Notes: generated by a model not told the origin, from the sequence alone. Shown: positions 1 to 9,788, numbered from the stretch's first letter. The stretch: 64,000 nt of DNA from an uncultured Bacteroidota bacterium (GCA_902793295.1 CADBDA010000007.1:1-64000); one strand, 5' to 3'. A program made the numbers and translations.

Positions 1-97
1 TGATAACGCTTTCAAAAGTGCGACAAGCATTTTGCTACGCAAATTATTGAAAATATATTATATACAAATCAAATTAACAATTTTTAATAGACATTAG
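1..97 (+). CDS. possible 3' end of an upstream gene (partial)
   Basis: The frame starting at base 2 is open from the window edge to a TAG at 95-97 and gives 31 residues rich in Leu, Ile, Lys and Asn. This composition fits the AT-rich polysaccharide genes that follow. It could be the C-terminus of one more glycosyltransferase of the locus, but the fragment is too short to assign a family. An accidental open frame of this length is also possible in AT-rich DNA. Confidence 0.3.
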   Translation, partial: DNAFKSATSILLRKLLKIYYIQIKLTIFNRH

Positions 98-391
98 TGA
101 TTGTACATAATGCCGCACAAGATAATTCTAAGGAAATCTATAATTACTATCGCATATAGGTAACAGTACTCATATTTCATTAGGTGAAAAGTACAATACA
201 CATTAATATTGTGTTTTTTAGCTAAGAGCTATTTTTGTCGTAGAAGTGAGCTTCATATTAATAATATTCACTCTCATATTATGTAATAATATCTATGAAT
301 GTTAAACAGACTATATATAATAAAATAAATCATACTGACTATAAAATTAATAATTATTTATTAAAACTTTATAGATTGGTTAAGAGAATTA
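98..391. other. AT-rich intergenic region
   Basis: No open frame of note is seen. The stretch contains a candidate promoter at 209-237, and otherwise only AT-rich DNA with short hairpins, such as CACATTAATATTGTG followed by a T-run near 199-219. Confidence 0.5.
209..237 (+). promoter_or_regulatory. candidate Bacteroidota promoter for the polysaccharide operon
   Basis: A TATTTTTG box at 230-237 matches the TAnnTTTG -7 element. A TTG at 209-211 lies 18 bases upstream, near the expected -33 position. Transcription would begin near 244, leaving a leader of about 150 bases before the first glycosyltransferase gene at 392. Confidence 0.45.
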
Positions 392-1300
392 ATGCAAAAT
401 AATCAAATCCAGTCACAAATGCCTCCCAAAATGCTCGCCCCCATCATACTTTTCGTCTACAACCGACCCTGGCACACCCAACAGACCGTCGAGGCACTAC
501 AGAAAAACGAACTGGCCACAGAAAGCGACCTGTTCATTTTTGCCGACGGGCCCAAAACTGACGCCAGCGAAGAGTGTCTTGACAAAATAAAAAAAGTACG
601 TCAATACATCCACACCATTGATGGATTCAAAAGCATAACTATAAAAGAATCCATTTTGAATATTGGACTTGATACATCTATTATAAGAGGTGTATCTCAA
701 ATATTGCTTCATTATAAATACGCGATAGTTCTCGAAGACGATATAGTTACTCATAATATGTTTTTAAATTACATGAATGACTGTCTTGTCGAGTATCACG
801 ACTATCAAAATATATATATGATATCAGGATTCAGTTGCAATATAAATATACCAAGTTGCTATAGGAAATATATGTATTTAATACATCGGCCCAGTTCATG
901 GGGATGGGGAATATGGAATGATCGATGGGAAAAAATTGAATGGGACAAATCAAAATATTCTTTTAAAAATTTCACTCAAAGACAAAAGAATCTCTTTTGC
1001 AGAGGTGGTAACGATTTATTCAGAATGTTCTCTTTTTTCTATGAAAAAGATATAATGCCCTGGGATTTGAGATTTGCTTACACAATGTATAACAATAATG
1101 CCCTATGCATATATCCGAGGTATTCTTTTGTAAATAATATAGGCTTTGATAGTTCCGGTGAACATTGTGGATATATGGACACTAAGGTTTTTACAGCACC
1201 GTCTCCTGAATCATATAACACTTCAGACCTCCCCAAAAGATTATTTTTTAATCCTTTTGTGGAATACAGATACAGACAATTTCTTAAAAAGCATCAATGA
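392..1300 (+). CDS. glycosyltransferase, GNT-I/HlpA-like GT-A fold
   Basis: This 302-residue protein probably transfers a sugar during surface polysaccharide assembly at the cytoplasmic membrane face. Residues 17-40 form the first beta strand and helix of a GT-A fold (PIILFVYNRPWHT), followed by a LFIFADGPK strand near 47-55. The Asn-Ile-Gly-Leu segment at 90-93 and the acidic motif VLEDDI at 113-118 (E115-D116-D117) resemble the nucleotide-sugar and metal site of GNT-I-like and HlpA-like transferases. Later Trp-rich segments (SSWGWGIW) are typical of the same group. The stop overlaps the next start by four bases (ATGA), so the two genes are translationally coupled. The donor and acceptor sugars cannot be told. 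A start at the internal Met14 is possible. Confidence 0.75.
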   Translation: MQNNQIQSQMPPKMLAPIILFVYNRPWHTQQTVEALQKNELATESDLFIFADGPKTDASEECLDKIKKVRQYIHTIDGFKSITIKESILNIGLDTSIIRGVSQILLHYKYAIVLEDDIVTHNMFLNYMNDCLVEYHDYQNIYMISGFSCNINIPSCYRKYMYLIHRPSSWGWGIWNDRWEKIEWDKSKYSFKNFTQRQKNLFCRGGNDLFRMFSFFYEKDIMPWDLRFAYTMYNNNALCIYPRYSFVNNIGFDSSGEHCGYMDTKVFTAPSPESYNTSDLPKRLFFNPFVEYRYRQFLKKHQ

Positions 1301-1941
1301 TACTTAAGGCTATGATTGGACGTATTCCATTTATCAGTAAATTAATTAAAAAGAAAAATCAACAACAACATATCAATTATATTAATCAATTTGTCGATGT
1401 CGACAAAACCACAATTATCGACAATCCCATCAATATCCGCCTTGACAACCCCGATACACTCTCCGTCAAAAAGTATCTTCGCATAGGTAAAGACTGCATC
1501 GTTCACGCATCGTTTATTTTCGAGTCCAAAGAAGGCATAGTCACTATTGGTAATCATTCTTTCATTGGCTCCAGCACATTCATCAGCCGTTCGTCCATAA
1601 CTGTCGGAAACAATGTAACTATTGCCTGGGGATGCACAATTTACGACCACGACTCGCATTCTTTGAACTATTTGGACCGCCGCAAAGATATTGACGACGA
1701 ACTGCGGGACATAAGAAACGGCGACAACTTTATACTACACAAAGACTGGTCGAATGTGAACAGCGCTCCTATTACGATTTGCGACGATGCTTGGATTGGA
1801 ATGAATTGCATCATCCTTAAAGGTGTTACGATTGGAGAAGGTGCTATCGTTGGGGCCGGCTCCGTAGTGACAAAAGATGTTCCGGCCTGGACCGTAGTGG
1901 CTGGCAATCCTGCAAGAGTTGTAAAAAAGATTTCCAAATGA
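1297..1941 (+). CDS. hexapeptide-repeat acetyltransferase (left-handed beta-helix)
   Basis: This 214-residue protein is a trimeric left-handed beta-helix acyltransferase of the galactoside/maltose acetyltransferase type (CysE/LacA/LpxA superfamily). Isoleucine- and valine-rich hexapeptide repeats run from about residue 70 to 125 and again from about 160 to 200 (for example ITICDDAWIG and VTIGEGAIVGAGSVV). The C-terminus carries the usual AGNPARVV segment. The histidines in YDHDSH, near residue 113-118, are candidates for the catalytic base. It probably O- or N-acetylates a sugar of the polysaccharide repeat unit using acetyl-CoA. It overlaps both neighbours by four bases (1297-1300 and 1938-1941). 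Confidence 0.85.
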   Translation: MILKAMIGRIPFISKLIKKKNQQQHINYINQFVDVDKTTIIDNPINIRLDNPDTLSVKKYLRIGKDCIVHASFIFESKEGIVTIGNHSFIGSSTFISRSSITVGNNVTIAWGCTIYDHDSHSLNYLDRRKDIDDELRDIRNGDNFILHKDWSNVNSAPITICDDAWIGMNCIILKGVTIGEGAIVGAGSVVTKDVPAWTVVAGNPARVVKKISK

Positions 1942-2954
1942 AACAATCTTTAGGTATTTCAATATTACGGGTCATCGCAACAGTGTTTGTCGTATTGTTC
2001 CACTCTTTGGGATATTACACACACGCCTGGCCATTCGACGGAATTAAAGTAAACACCTACAGTTCTTTCGACATTGTACTGAATCAGATTACTATGCCGA
2101 CTTTTTTCTTCCTATCGGCATATATTTTTGGAATCAAAGTACGCAATGGTCAGTATTCTAACAAATTGTCATTCTTCAAAAACAAGACAATCCGCCTGCT
2201 CGTCCCTTACGTTTTATGGTCAATAGTACAACATTTACTTTTTTCGAACCAATTTGAACCAGCCTTTTCCCTTAACGGCAACCTTTTTTATGGTATTCTT
2301 CACGGTTATCTTCATTTATGGTTTATATTAGTACTATTCTTTTATTTCTGCTTCTTCTATTTACTTTCAAATGTATGGTGTAAATTCGGCAAAACAACAT
2401 CCATCCTCATCTTACTTGCCCTAACGCTTATTTCGTCCTGCACTAAAATAGACACCAACCTACTGTGCATAAACGGTTTTGTTCACTATATTCCATTCTT
2501 CTATTTTGGAATATTGATATCTGGCATAAACTTAAAACAGACAAGAAGCATTCCGTACCTGGTTCTATGCCTTTGTGGAATTGTCACACTGACATTGTTT
2601 ACATTATATATTTACATTGGCCAAAAAACAAATTTGTTTATTAGAGAAACGGCAAGCACGTTTACCGTTTTATCGCTGTTTTTAATTGCAATATCAGTAA
2701 AAAAAGTTCCTTGCAGAAATTTAGAGAAGATCTTATCCAGCCTCGACCAAAACAGCTTTGGAATATACATATTGCATCACATAATAATCTGGTGGAGTGT
2801 CCAGCAATCTTTCCTGCAGCCATTTCTAAACGAGCACTTCATTTTCGCTCCTGCCTGCATTTTTGCCACATCTTTCTGCCTGTCCTGGCTACTCTCCGAT
2901 ATCATTAGAAAAAACAAATTCACAGGTATATTCTTGGGAGAACGTATAAAATGA
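1938..2954 (+). CDS. acyltransferase family 3 integral membrane protein
   Basis: This 338-residue protein with about ten hydrophobic segments belongs to the acyltransferase-3 (OafA/WecH/NodX) family, which moves acetyl or other acyl groups to sugars at the membrane. The first segment carries the family signature Arg-x-x-Ala followed by FHS (RVIATVFVVLFHS, residues 10-22). A later ILHHIIIW segment is the usual penultimate helix. It overlaps the acetyltransferase upstream and the epimerase downstream by four bases each. It is one of three acyltransferase-3 genes in the locus (others at 14636 and 18969). The substrate is unknown. Confidence 0.85.
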   Translation: MKQSLGISILRVIATVFVVLFHSLGYYTHAWPFDGIKVNTYSSFDIVLNQITMPTFFFLSAYIFGIKVRNGQYSNKLSFFKNKTIRLLVPYVLWSIVQHLLFSNQFEPAFSLNGNLFYGILHGYLHLWFILVLFFYFCFFYLLSNVWCKFGKTTSILILLALTLISSCTKIDTNLLCINGFVHYIPFFYFGILISGINLKQTRSIPYLVLCLCGIVTLTLFTLYIYIGQKTNLFIRETASTFTVLSLFLIAISVKKVPCRNLEKILSSLDQNSFGIYILHHIIIWWSVQQSFLQPFLNEHFIFAPACIFATSFCLSWLLSDIIRKNKFTGIFLGERIK

Positions 2955-3853
2955 AAATCCTAATCATCGGTTCCAAAGGGTTTATTGGCAGCCATTGCGT
3001 GAAACACTTCGCCCGAAAGCACGAAGTTTGGCAATGCGATATAATTCTCGACTACAATACCCCCCGATATTTTATCATCGACCCTGCCGTAAACAACTAC
3101 AACAGCATTTTCGAGCATAATGCTTTCGACATCTGCATCAACTGCTCTGGTGCGGCCAGTGTCCCCTATTCACTGTCCAACCCTTTGATCGACTTCAATC
3201 TTAACACAGCCAACGTTATCAGTATCCTTGAAGCAATACGGACCCACAACAGCAGCTGTAGGTTTTTGAATCTGTCCAGTGCTGCAGTGTACGGCAATCC
3301 CGAAGTCCTGCCTGTTTCTACCGCCTCCAAGACAAGCCCAATTTCTCCATATGGCTTTCACAAAATGATGGCTGAGCAAATATGCGAGGAATACTACAAA
3401 TTCTGGAATGTGAGGAACTGCAGCGTGCGCATTTTCTCGGCTTATGGTCCTGGACTGAAAAAACAACTCTTCTGGGATCTGTTCAACAAACTGAATGCCG
3501 GCGACCGTGTCGAGCTTTGGGGTACAGGCAACGAATCTCGAGATTTCATCTACATTGAAGACCTTGTCAATGCTCTGGATTTGACCATCGACAATTGTCC
3601 TTTCACGGCTTCCTCCGTAAACGTAGCCAACGGCAGACAAATTTCGACATCGCAAATCGCCTGCATTATAGAGAGTTTATTTCAAGGAAAGAAGAAGATT
3701 ACCTTCAACGGCCAAGTCAGACCCGGAGACCCCTGCAACTGGGAAGCCGACATCACGCAGATAAAAGAATGGGGCTATGCTCCATCGGTCGACATCGAAC
3801 AAGGTATTTCAAACTATCATCAATGGTTACGTCAAGAAAACATATTGGCATAA
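2951..3853 (+). CDS. NAD-dependent epimerase/dehydratase (extended SDR)
   Basis: This 300-residue protein is an extended short-chain dehydrogenase that probably modifies a nucleotide sugar. The N-terminal Rossmann motif is GSKGFIG (residues 7-13), the SSAAVYG strand follows at 109-115, and the catalytic YxxxK is Y134-G-F-H-K138. The RDFIYIEDLV segment near residue 197-206 is typical of UDP-glucose 4-epimerase-like and dTDP-sugar enzymes. The product cannot be decided between epimerase, dehydratase and reductase. The start overlaps the preceding gene by four bases, and the 3' end overlaps the next gene by 31 bases. Confidence 0.85.
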   Translation: MKILIIGSKGFIGSHCVKHFARKHEVWQCDIILDYNTPRYFIIDPAVNNYNSIFEHNAFDICINCSGAASVPYSLSNPLIDFNLNTANVISILEAIRTHNSSCRFLNLSSAAVYGNPEVLPVSTASKTSPISPYGFHKMMAEQICEEYYKFWNVRNCSVRIFSAYGPGLKKQLFWDLFNKLNAGDRVELWGTGNESRDFIYIEDLVNALDLTIDNCPFTASSVNVANGRQISTSQIACIIESLFQGKKKITFNGQVRPGDPCNWEADITQIKEWGYAPSVDIEQGISNYHQWLRQENILA

Positions 3854-4977
3854 TATACGAACCGGAAAGCTACTGGATAGCCGGTGCCTACTATCTGCAA
3901 AACATAGTAGCCTCGTTAGGCGTACTCCCGTCTAAAATACAGCCTATCGTACACGTGATATGCAGCAGCAAAGCCATATTTCACGAATTCGCAACAGCCA
4001 CGAAATACGGACATCTAAAATACACCCCAAACAAATACAGCAAACTGAATCTAACCATTAGAAAGACAGCACGCAAAATAACAGGCATCCAGTTCAACAA
4101 CACTCGCAAATATGATGTAGGAATACAAAAATCCATTTTCATATATCCCACAAACGGCAGCTATAATTGCGGATTGCTAAAAGACAAACGCAAAGCGTTG
4201 GCGTGGATTCCTGACTTTCAGGAAGAGTATTTGCCTCAACTGTTTTCCGATGAGGAAATCAACAGTCGCAGAAACACTACACGATTTTATATAGAAAACA
4301 AAATACCTATTGTTATCAGTAGCCAAGATGCCAAAAACGATTTTGAAAAGTTCTATAGCACACAAAATCAACATAAAACATTTGTCCTTCCTTTTGCCGT
4401 TTTCCATCCCGACTTTTCACATCTGAACATTCTTGAACTGAAAAACAAATACAACATCACAAAACCCTACCTCTTCTGCGCCAACCAATTCTGGGTCCAC
4501 AAAAACCACTCGTTTTTATTCAAGGCATTCCTTGACGCCAAACAGAAAGGGCTTGACTTGCAACTGGTTTGTTCCGGCAAAATGCACGACTATCGCAATA
4601 CGGCATACTGCGATGAATTGAAGACTTTCATAAACGACAACAAACTACAAAACGATATACTTTTGCTGGGCTTTATTAGCCGCGAGGAGCAACTGTGTCT
4701 GATGGATAACTCCTATGCTGTTGTACAACCCTCACTCTTCGAGGGATGGAGCACGGTTGTGGAAGATGCAAAACGCCTAAACAAATTCATCTATGTTTCT
4801 GACCTTGAGGTTCACAAGGAACAGGAACCTGTCAACTCCTCATTTTTTAATCCGCACGACACTGCCGACTTGGTCGATAAACTGATTAACGTTACGCCAA
4901 CAAACAAGCCTTACGACTATACAATGTCGGTAAAACGTTGCGCAGAAGCGTTTAACAGCATCATAAATTGTTTTTAG
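3823..4977 (+). CDS. glycosyltransferase family 4/1
   Basis: This 384-residue GT-B glycosyltransferase probably adds one sugar of the polysaccharide unit from a nucleotide-sugar donor. The C-terminal domain carries the recognisable strand YLFCANQFWVHKNH (216-229), a LLGFISREE segment near 281-289, and the donor-site motif PSLFEGWSTVVEDA (303-316) with the EGWS and E314 residues typical of GT4. The frame is open further upstream, to 3595, but that part overlaps the epimerase and is Arg-rich with no family likeness. The ATG at 3823 gives a normal N-terminus (KHIGIIYEPES) and only a 31-base overlap, so I chose it. Confidence 0.8.
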   Translation: MVTSRKHIGIIYEPESYWIAGAYYLQNIVASLGVLPSKIQPIVHVICSSKAIFHEFATATKYGHLKYTPNKYSKLNLTIRKTARKITGIQFNNTRKYDVGIQKSIFIYPTNGSYNCGLLKDKRKALAWIPDFQEEYLPQLFSDEEINSRRNTTRFYIENKIPIVISSQDAKNDFEKFYSTQNQHKTFVLPFAVFHPDFSHLNILELKNKYNITKPYLFCANQFWVHKNHSFLFKAFLDAKQKGLDLQLVCSGKMHDYRNTAYCDELKTFINDNKLQNDILLLGFISREEQLCLMDNSYAVVQPSLFEGWSTVVEDAKRLNKFIYVSDLEVHKEQEPVNSSFFNPHDTADLVDKLINVTPTNKPYDYTMSVKRCAEAFNSIINCF

Positions 4978-5471
4978 TTTTATATATAGCCCTTATTCCT
5001 TATCCATCGACCAATTAAAACCTTGTTCAGCCCCCCTGGGTACGGAGCAAATTCAGGACTTTACAACGCCTTACTCCTTCAAGTCTTGTTCGATGATACT
5101 TCAATCTTTTTTCTTCGATAGGTAATTAAAGAAATAACGAAGAAGTAATGAAAATATGGAATGGATGTACGGCGCTAAAAAACTGAAATAACAGTGCTGA
5201 AACTGTTTGTGCGATATGCACATACCATACTCCTACAGCAGAAAAGAACATTATTGAAAAGATGGATTCTTGAGGATATCGTCCCAAATACAACAAAGGA
5301 TATATGGTTTTTCATTGTGAAGAACACTTTTCTTCACCTTATCTAAGAAGGGGTGTTGTTAGATTCTACAGAAAATAATTGTTACTGAACAAATGTTTTT
5401 TCTTTAATATACTGAACAGTAAAACTAACGTATCTATACACTCCCCCCCAAAAAACTGTAATACATTCTAT
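4978..5471 (+). other. gap with decayed coding fragments
   Basis: This 494-base stretch holds no complete gene. Two pieces look like worn coding DNA. One is a 40-odd codon frame from 4990 to a TAG just after 5115, without a start codon (it includes PPGYGANSGLYNALL). The other is a frame containing one in-frame TGA, whose last part reads GYMVFHCEEHFSSPYLRRG and ends in TAA near 5380. Neither is recognised. C-runs occur near 5033 and at 5443-5449, the latter just upstream of the next start. Confidence 0.35.
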
Positions 5472-7154
5472 ATGTCTACAAAACCCCATATCAGCTCCTT
5501 CGACATCTTTGACACCTGCCTTGTCCGTACTTGCGGTACGCCTGAAAACTTTTTCGACGTGCTTGCCTATATGGTATTTGACGGTGACGTAGAAGATTCT
5601 GTACGCAATCAATTTATCATCGCCCGACGACGAAGCGAATTGTCCATTAGCAAAACTGATCCGTTTTTCGACATATATAGTATATACAAGAATCTGGATT
5701 TCAAGCACGAGAAATTAAAAGAAATATCGCAACTTCCTGAGGTTGAAATGCAGCTTGAGAAAGAATTGCTTCGACCAGTTTTGAAAGCTAAAGAATTGAT
5801 AAAAAAAGAACGAAGCAATGGTCACAGCATCATTTTTATTTCGGATATGTATCTGCATTCTGAGTTCCTTATTCCCATACTGAAACAATATGGTTTGTTC
5901 GAGGATGGCGACAAAGTGTATATTTCGTCTGAAAAAGGATTCGTAAAATATGGCGGAGGTCTGTTTCGTTTGATTCAAAAAGAGCTCAACGTTCCTTTCA
6001 AAAATTGGAAGCATTATGGCGACAACAACAACTGCGACTATGTGGCGGCGCGAGAACTCGGAATAAAGGCCGAAAGACTGGTATGGGAATATCAACCTTA
6101 TCCTATGATGTGGAAAGAAAACGACACATCATTGAACTATAAATATGCAAGTATCGCTGCGGGAATTTCAAGAGCATTATACTTTTCTGAGCCGGACAAC
6201 TGTCACAAGAATTTTGTCCTTGACTTTATTGCACCGTTCTATTGTTCATATGTATACCGAGTAATGACGGATGCAAAATCCAAAGGTTTTAAAAGACTAT
6301 ATTTTTGTGCTCGAGATGCATATTATTTTTTTCAAATAGCAGAAAAGCTTAAACCTATTTTCCCTGACATCAACATAAAATACTTATATATTTCAAGGGA
6401 TGCTTTGTACAATAGTGACCCCGAAACTGTTTTTGAATATATGAAACAAGAAGGTTTAGCAGATAAAAACACACATAACGCTATTGTCGATACAACAACC
6501 TCTGGAAAAACGATTTCTTTTCTGAACAATTTATTTGAACGTAACGGGGTTAATAAAATATATGGCTATTATATTTTTCACTGGAACGGAGCTGAAACAT
6601 ATGAAATAACAAAAGAATCACAATTTCACTCTGATATACTGGAAACTAATATATACAATAATAGTAAATATGCTTTTTTGCGTAGCAATTTTTATATTTT
6701 TGAGAATTATTTTTCACTGAACTCTAACAAACATTTAAAATGTTACAAAAAAAATGGCCAAACAATTGTTCCCGTATTTGAGGATACAAGTTCCGAAGAG
6801 TGTTATATCGAAGATGTTGAGAAATGGACAGACATACACAGTGATCTTATAAGCAAATACACATCTGAATTTATCAATACAAAACTTTACAACAAATCAG
6901 ACGAACTATTTGATTTGACCATTCGTTCTATTTTATTATTTTTTAGGTTCCCTGACAAAGAATACCTTCCCGCGTTTTTTACATTTAGTTCTTTTTTCAG
7001 CAATAAACCTGTAATAAAAAAAAGCGGAATTATTCATCTGCTTCTATACAGAGGGAAAGACACAGAATGGCCAATGGCGACAAAAATTCTAAATCTACCA
7101 AAGCAAGCATCATTTTTCATCAAAAACAGATATCGAAGAAAAAATATTTTCTAA
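5472..7154 (+). CDS. HAD-superfamily protein of polysaccharide loci (COG5610-like)
   Basis: This 560-residue protein has an N-terminal haloacid dehalogenase-like domain. Motif I is SSFDIFDT (D11, D14), motif II is IIFISDMYL near residue 122-130, and the acidic motif III is HYGDNNNCDY near residue 180-190. The remaining C-terminal half, with CARDAYYF near residue 280, is typical of the predicted HAD hydrolases of COG5610 often found in O-antigen and capsule loci. Their biochemical role is not established; phosphatase activity or participation in glycan transfer are both proposed by context. The frame is open to 5379, but the upstream 31 residues look non-coding and include a C-run, so I placed the start at the ATG at 5472. 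Confidence 0.75.
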   Translation: MSTKPHISSFDIFDTCLVRTCGTPENFFDVLAYMVFDGDVEDSVRNQFIIARRRSELSISKTDPFFDIYSIYKNLDFKHEKLKEISQLPEVEMQLEKELLRPVLKAKELIKKERSNGHSIIFISDMYLHSEFLIPILKQYGLFEDGDKVYISSEKGFVKYGGGLFRLIQKELNVPFKNWKHYGDNNNCDYVAARELGIKAERLVWEYQPYPMMWKENDTSLNYKYASIAAGISRALYFSEPDNCHKNFVLDFIAPFYCSYVYRVMTDAKSKGFKRLYFCARDAYYFFQIAEKLKPIFPDINIKYLYISRDALYNSDPETVFEYMKQEGLADKNTHNAIVDTTTSGKTISFLNNLFERNGVNKIYGYYIFHWNGAETYEITKESQFHSDILETNIYNNSKYAFLRSNFYIFENYFSLNSNKHLKCYKKNGQTIVPVFEDTSSEECYIEDVEKWTDIHSDLISKYTSEFINTKLYNKSDELFDLTIRSILLFFRFPDKEYLPAFFTFSSFFSNKPVIKKSGIIHLLLYRGKDTEWPMATKILNLPKQASFFIKNRYRRKNIF

Positions 7155-7248
7155 ACTGCGTTTGATGTATTCAAATTATACACTTTTTGCATTACTGCCC
7201 AAAATCTCCATTGCATTTTTTTCAACTTATTAATTATCTTTAAAAAAA

Positions 7249-8151
7249 ATGAAAATAAGCATTGTTATAGTTACTTATAACAGACTAAATAAACTAAACA
7301 AAGCTCTTGATTGTTATGACGATCTAACCACAAAACCACTGAACATCATTGTTGTAAACAATAATAGTTCTGATGGGACTAAAAACTATCTTGAAAAATG
7401 GCTAAAGATTCCCTCGAGTTATCAAAAGCACGTTCTCAATCTTCAAGAAAACAAAGGCGGATCTGGCGGTTTCTTCGAAGGACAAAAATACGCTCTTGGA
7501 CTAAATTCTGATTGGGTTATGCTCGCAGACGATGATGCCTATCCACAAAAAGATTTGCTCGGGCAGTTCAACACTTTTGTTTCAACGCACAAAACTAATT
7601 ATATTTCTGCAATTTGTTCGACTGTATTACATCCTGATGGAAGTATAGACACAAAGCATCGAAGCTACTACAGACTAATAAAAGGTTTGTTTTACGAAAG
7701 GTGGCCATCCGACATAACAGATTATAATAAAGAATGGTTCGAAATAGATTATTTATCTTATGTTGGTTGTTTTATCAAAACAGAGGCTCTTTGCAAAGTC
7801 GGGCTAGTTAATCCTGAATTCTTTATATATTCTGACGATACCGAACATAGTATAAGATTGAAAAAAGCAGGCAAAATAGTATGTGTTCCTAAACTTAAAA
7901 TAATTCACGATGAACAACTACCAAACAACAACAACGTTTCTTGGAAAGATTACTATGGATTTCGCAATGAAATTGTAATGTTAAAAAAACACCACTTCCT
8001 ATCGGCATTATTCTGGTCAAGACATCAATATAAAATCATTAAAACACAGACTGAAAAGTTTATGATTTTTAAAACAGCGATGAAAGATGCCTGGTTGGGA
8101 AAATTAGGTGTCCACCCAATATACAAACCTGGATGGAGTGCTCAAAAATGA
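7249..8151 (+). CDS. glycosyltransferase family 2 (GlfT/rhamnosyltransferase-like)
   Basis: This 300-residue GT-A enzyme begins with KISIVIVTYNRLNKL and has the NNxSxDGT nucleotide-binding segment near residue 38-44. ENKGGSGGFFEG near 65-76 and the metal-binding LADDDAYP near 92-99 follow, and YYGFRNEI sits near residue 236-243. The GGSGGF and YYxxRN features are shared with galactofuranosyl- and rhamnosyl-type GT2 enzymes, so a furanose or deoxysugar transfer is a reasonable guess. It is preceded by 94 AT-rich bases and overlaps the next gene by four bases (ATGA at 8148-8151). Confidence 0.8.
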   Translation: MKISIVIVTYNRLNKLNKALDCYDDLTTKPLNIIVVNNNSSDGTKNYLEKWLKIPSSYQKHVLNLQENKGGSGGFFEGQKYALGLNSDWVMLADDDAYPQKDLLGQFNTFVSTHKTNYISAICSTVLHPDGSIDTKHRSYYRLIKGLFYERWPSDITDYNKEWFEIDYLSYVGCFIKTEALCKVGLVNPEFFIYSDDTEHSIRLKKAGKIVCVPKLKIIHDEQLPNNNNVSWKDYYGFRNEIVMLKKHHFLSALFWSRHQYKIIKTQTEKFMIFKTAMKDAWLGKLGVHPIYKPGWSAQK

Positions 8152-8942
8152 AAAAAAATATAATTTTGCTACTTACCGCCTGCGTGAATCCTGACGGAAT
8201 GTCGTTCACACAATTACAATCCCCTGAAATACGGAAAAAACAATATTGTAATGCTTTAAATTTCTATTTGGACAATACGTCATATCCAATTGTTTTTGTA
8301 GAAAACTCCGGATGTGATTTCAGTTGCAATTTCGCCGAGCACATTAGCTCTAACAGATTGGAATATTTGACATTCGAGGGAAACAATTACGACAAATCGA
8401 TTGGTAAAGGTTTGGGCGAATCAAAAATACTACGTTATGCATTAGATAATTCCTTGTTTATAAGGAATTGTAAATACTTTATTAAAATTACAGGACGACT
8501 AATAGTTAAAAACATTTCACATTATGCGACTTCAAAATGGCTATCCTTCAATAATGTTTTTCGATGCGATTTGTTGAAATCAGGTTATGCACAATCAATG
8601 GTTTTTGTGTCTTCTCCAAAGGATATGGTTAAATTGTTGAATAAGAACTTTGATAAAATAAATGACTCTGCTGGTATATATTTTGAACACTGTTTATATG
8701 AGTCTCTTCGAAACTGCAAAAGGACAATAATCATACCTTTTGCTGAAGCACCTTACATAGAAGGATATACAGGAAGTAATAACGACAAATATATTACAAT
8801 ACCAAAGTCAGAGAACCTATTTCGCAATCTAAGAATATGTACTCATCTTTATGCTGAATCACATAGATATTTAATGACCGCATTGTGCCTTTCAGTATAC
8901 ATACCTTACAAATTTTGGTTTAATTATAACAAGAGAAATTGA
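8148..8942 (+). CDS. putative glycosyltransferase of unknown family
   Basis: I do not recognise this 264-residue protein with certainty. It starts MKKNIILLLTACVNP, a strand-like opening, and has FVENSGCDF near residue 50-58, LGESKILRYAL near 90-100, YFIKITGRLIVKN near 111-123 and FEHCLYESL near 183-191. The ITGR/ENS pattern is seen in small unclassified GT-A-like proteins of capsule loci, which makes sugar transfer the likely role. The start chosen overlaps the preceding stop (ATGA); an ATG five codons upstream (8133) lies inside the previous gene. It ends one base before the next gene begins. Confidence 0.55.
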   Translation: MKKNIILLLTACVNPDGMSFTQLQSPEIRKKQYCNALNFYLDNTSYPIVFVENSGCDFSCNFAEHISSNRLEYLTFEGNNYDKSIGKGLGESKILRYALDNSLFIRNCKYFIKITGRLIVKNISHYATSKWLSFNNVFRCDLLKSGYAQSMVFVSSPKDMVKLLNKNFDKINDSAGIYFEHCLYESLRNCKRTIIIPFAEAPYIEGYTGSNNDKYITIPKSENLFRNLRICTHLYAESHRYLMTALCLSVYIPYKFWFNYNKRN

Positions 8943-9755
8943 ATGCCTAAATTATCAATCATAACTATTAATTATAACAATCTTAATGGGTTGAAAGAAA
9001 CAATCGACAGTGTCATTTCCCAAACTTTCACCGATTTTGAATGGATTGTAATAGATGGTGGCAGCACCGATGGTAGCCGTGAACTAATCGAACGATTTCA
9101 GAATCATTTTGTTTACTGGTGCAGTGAACCCGATAAAGGCATATACAATGCAATGAACAAGGGAATCTCTCATTCTAAAGGCGACTGGTTCCTATTTTTG
9201 AATAGCGGCGACTGTATCTTGAACAATACAATACTAGATAAAATTTTCACTCAAGAATATACATCTGAAATCATCTATGGTGACGTATTATACACATCTT
9301 CAAGAGGAGACTTTACAGTAACCTTTCCCTCAGAATTAACACTAAGCTATCTGCTTCAAATGTTCATCAGTCATCAAAGCTCTTTATATAGACGTGAACT
9401 ATTTGATACTAACATGTATAATGAATCTTTTAGAATTGTATCGGACTGGCTTTTTCATATTCAAATGATTTTACAAAACAGAAAATTTGAATATTTACCT
9501 TATGTCATAACCAAATGCGACCATAACGGGATAAGCGTTAATTATGAGCAATTAAACAAAGAGGAAAGATTACGTGCTATTGAACAGTTCTTGCCTGCAC
9601 CCATTAAAAGGGATATGGATTTCATAGCAACATACAATGTTTTCAAAAAGAGAAAATCTTTTAGAATAATTTCCCTTCGGGCTGTCAAGCGTTGCTTAAG
9701 ATTAGACAGAGTTTTGAAACTAATAGAGAAAACAAGACAACCTAAACAAATATAA
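8943..9755 (+). CDS. glycosyltransferase family 2 (WcaA-like), paralogue 1 of 3
   Basis: This 270-residue GT2 enzyme begins LSIITINYNNLNGL and has the nucleotide-binding motif WIVIDGGSTDGSRE (near residue 31-44). The SEPDKGIYNAMNKG segment at about 60-73 and the metal-binding region FLNSGD near 84-89 follow. The same order of motifs recurs in the genes at 12390 and 17176, so the three are close paralogues within one locus. Sugar specificity presumably differs in the C-terminal half, which is less alike. It follows directly on the preceding gene and is probably in the same transcript. Confidence 0.85.
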   Translation: MPKLSIITINYNNLNGLKETIDSVISQTFTDFEWIVIDGGSTDGSRELIERFQNHFVYWCSEPDKGIYNAMNKGISHSKGDWFLFLNSGDCILNNTILDKIFTQEYTSEIIYGDVLYTSSRGDFTVTFPSELTLSYLLQMFISHQSSLYRRELFDTNMYNESFRIVSDWLFHIQMILQNRKFEYLPYVITKCDHNGISVNYEQLNKEERLRAIEQFLPAPIKRDMDFIATYNVFKKRKSFRIISLRAVKRCLRLDRVLKLIEKTRQPKQI

Positions 9756-9788
9756 TTTAGAATCTTTATACTATACTCTACTTTTCAA

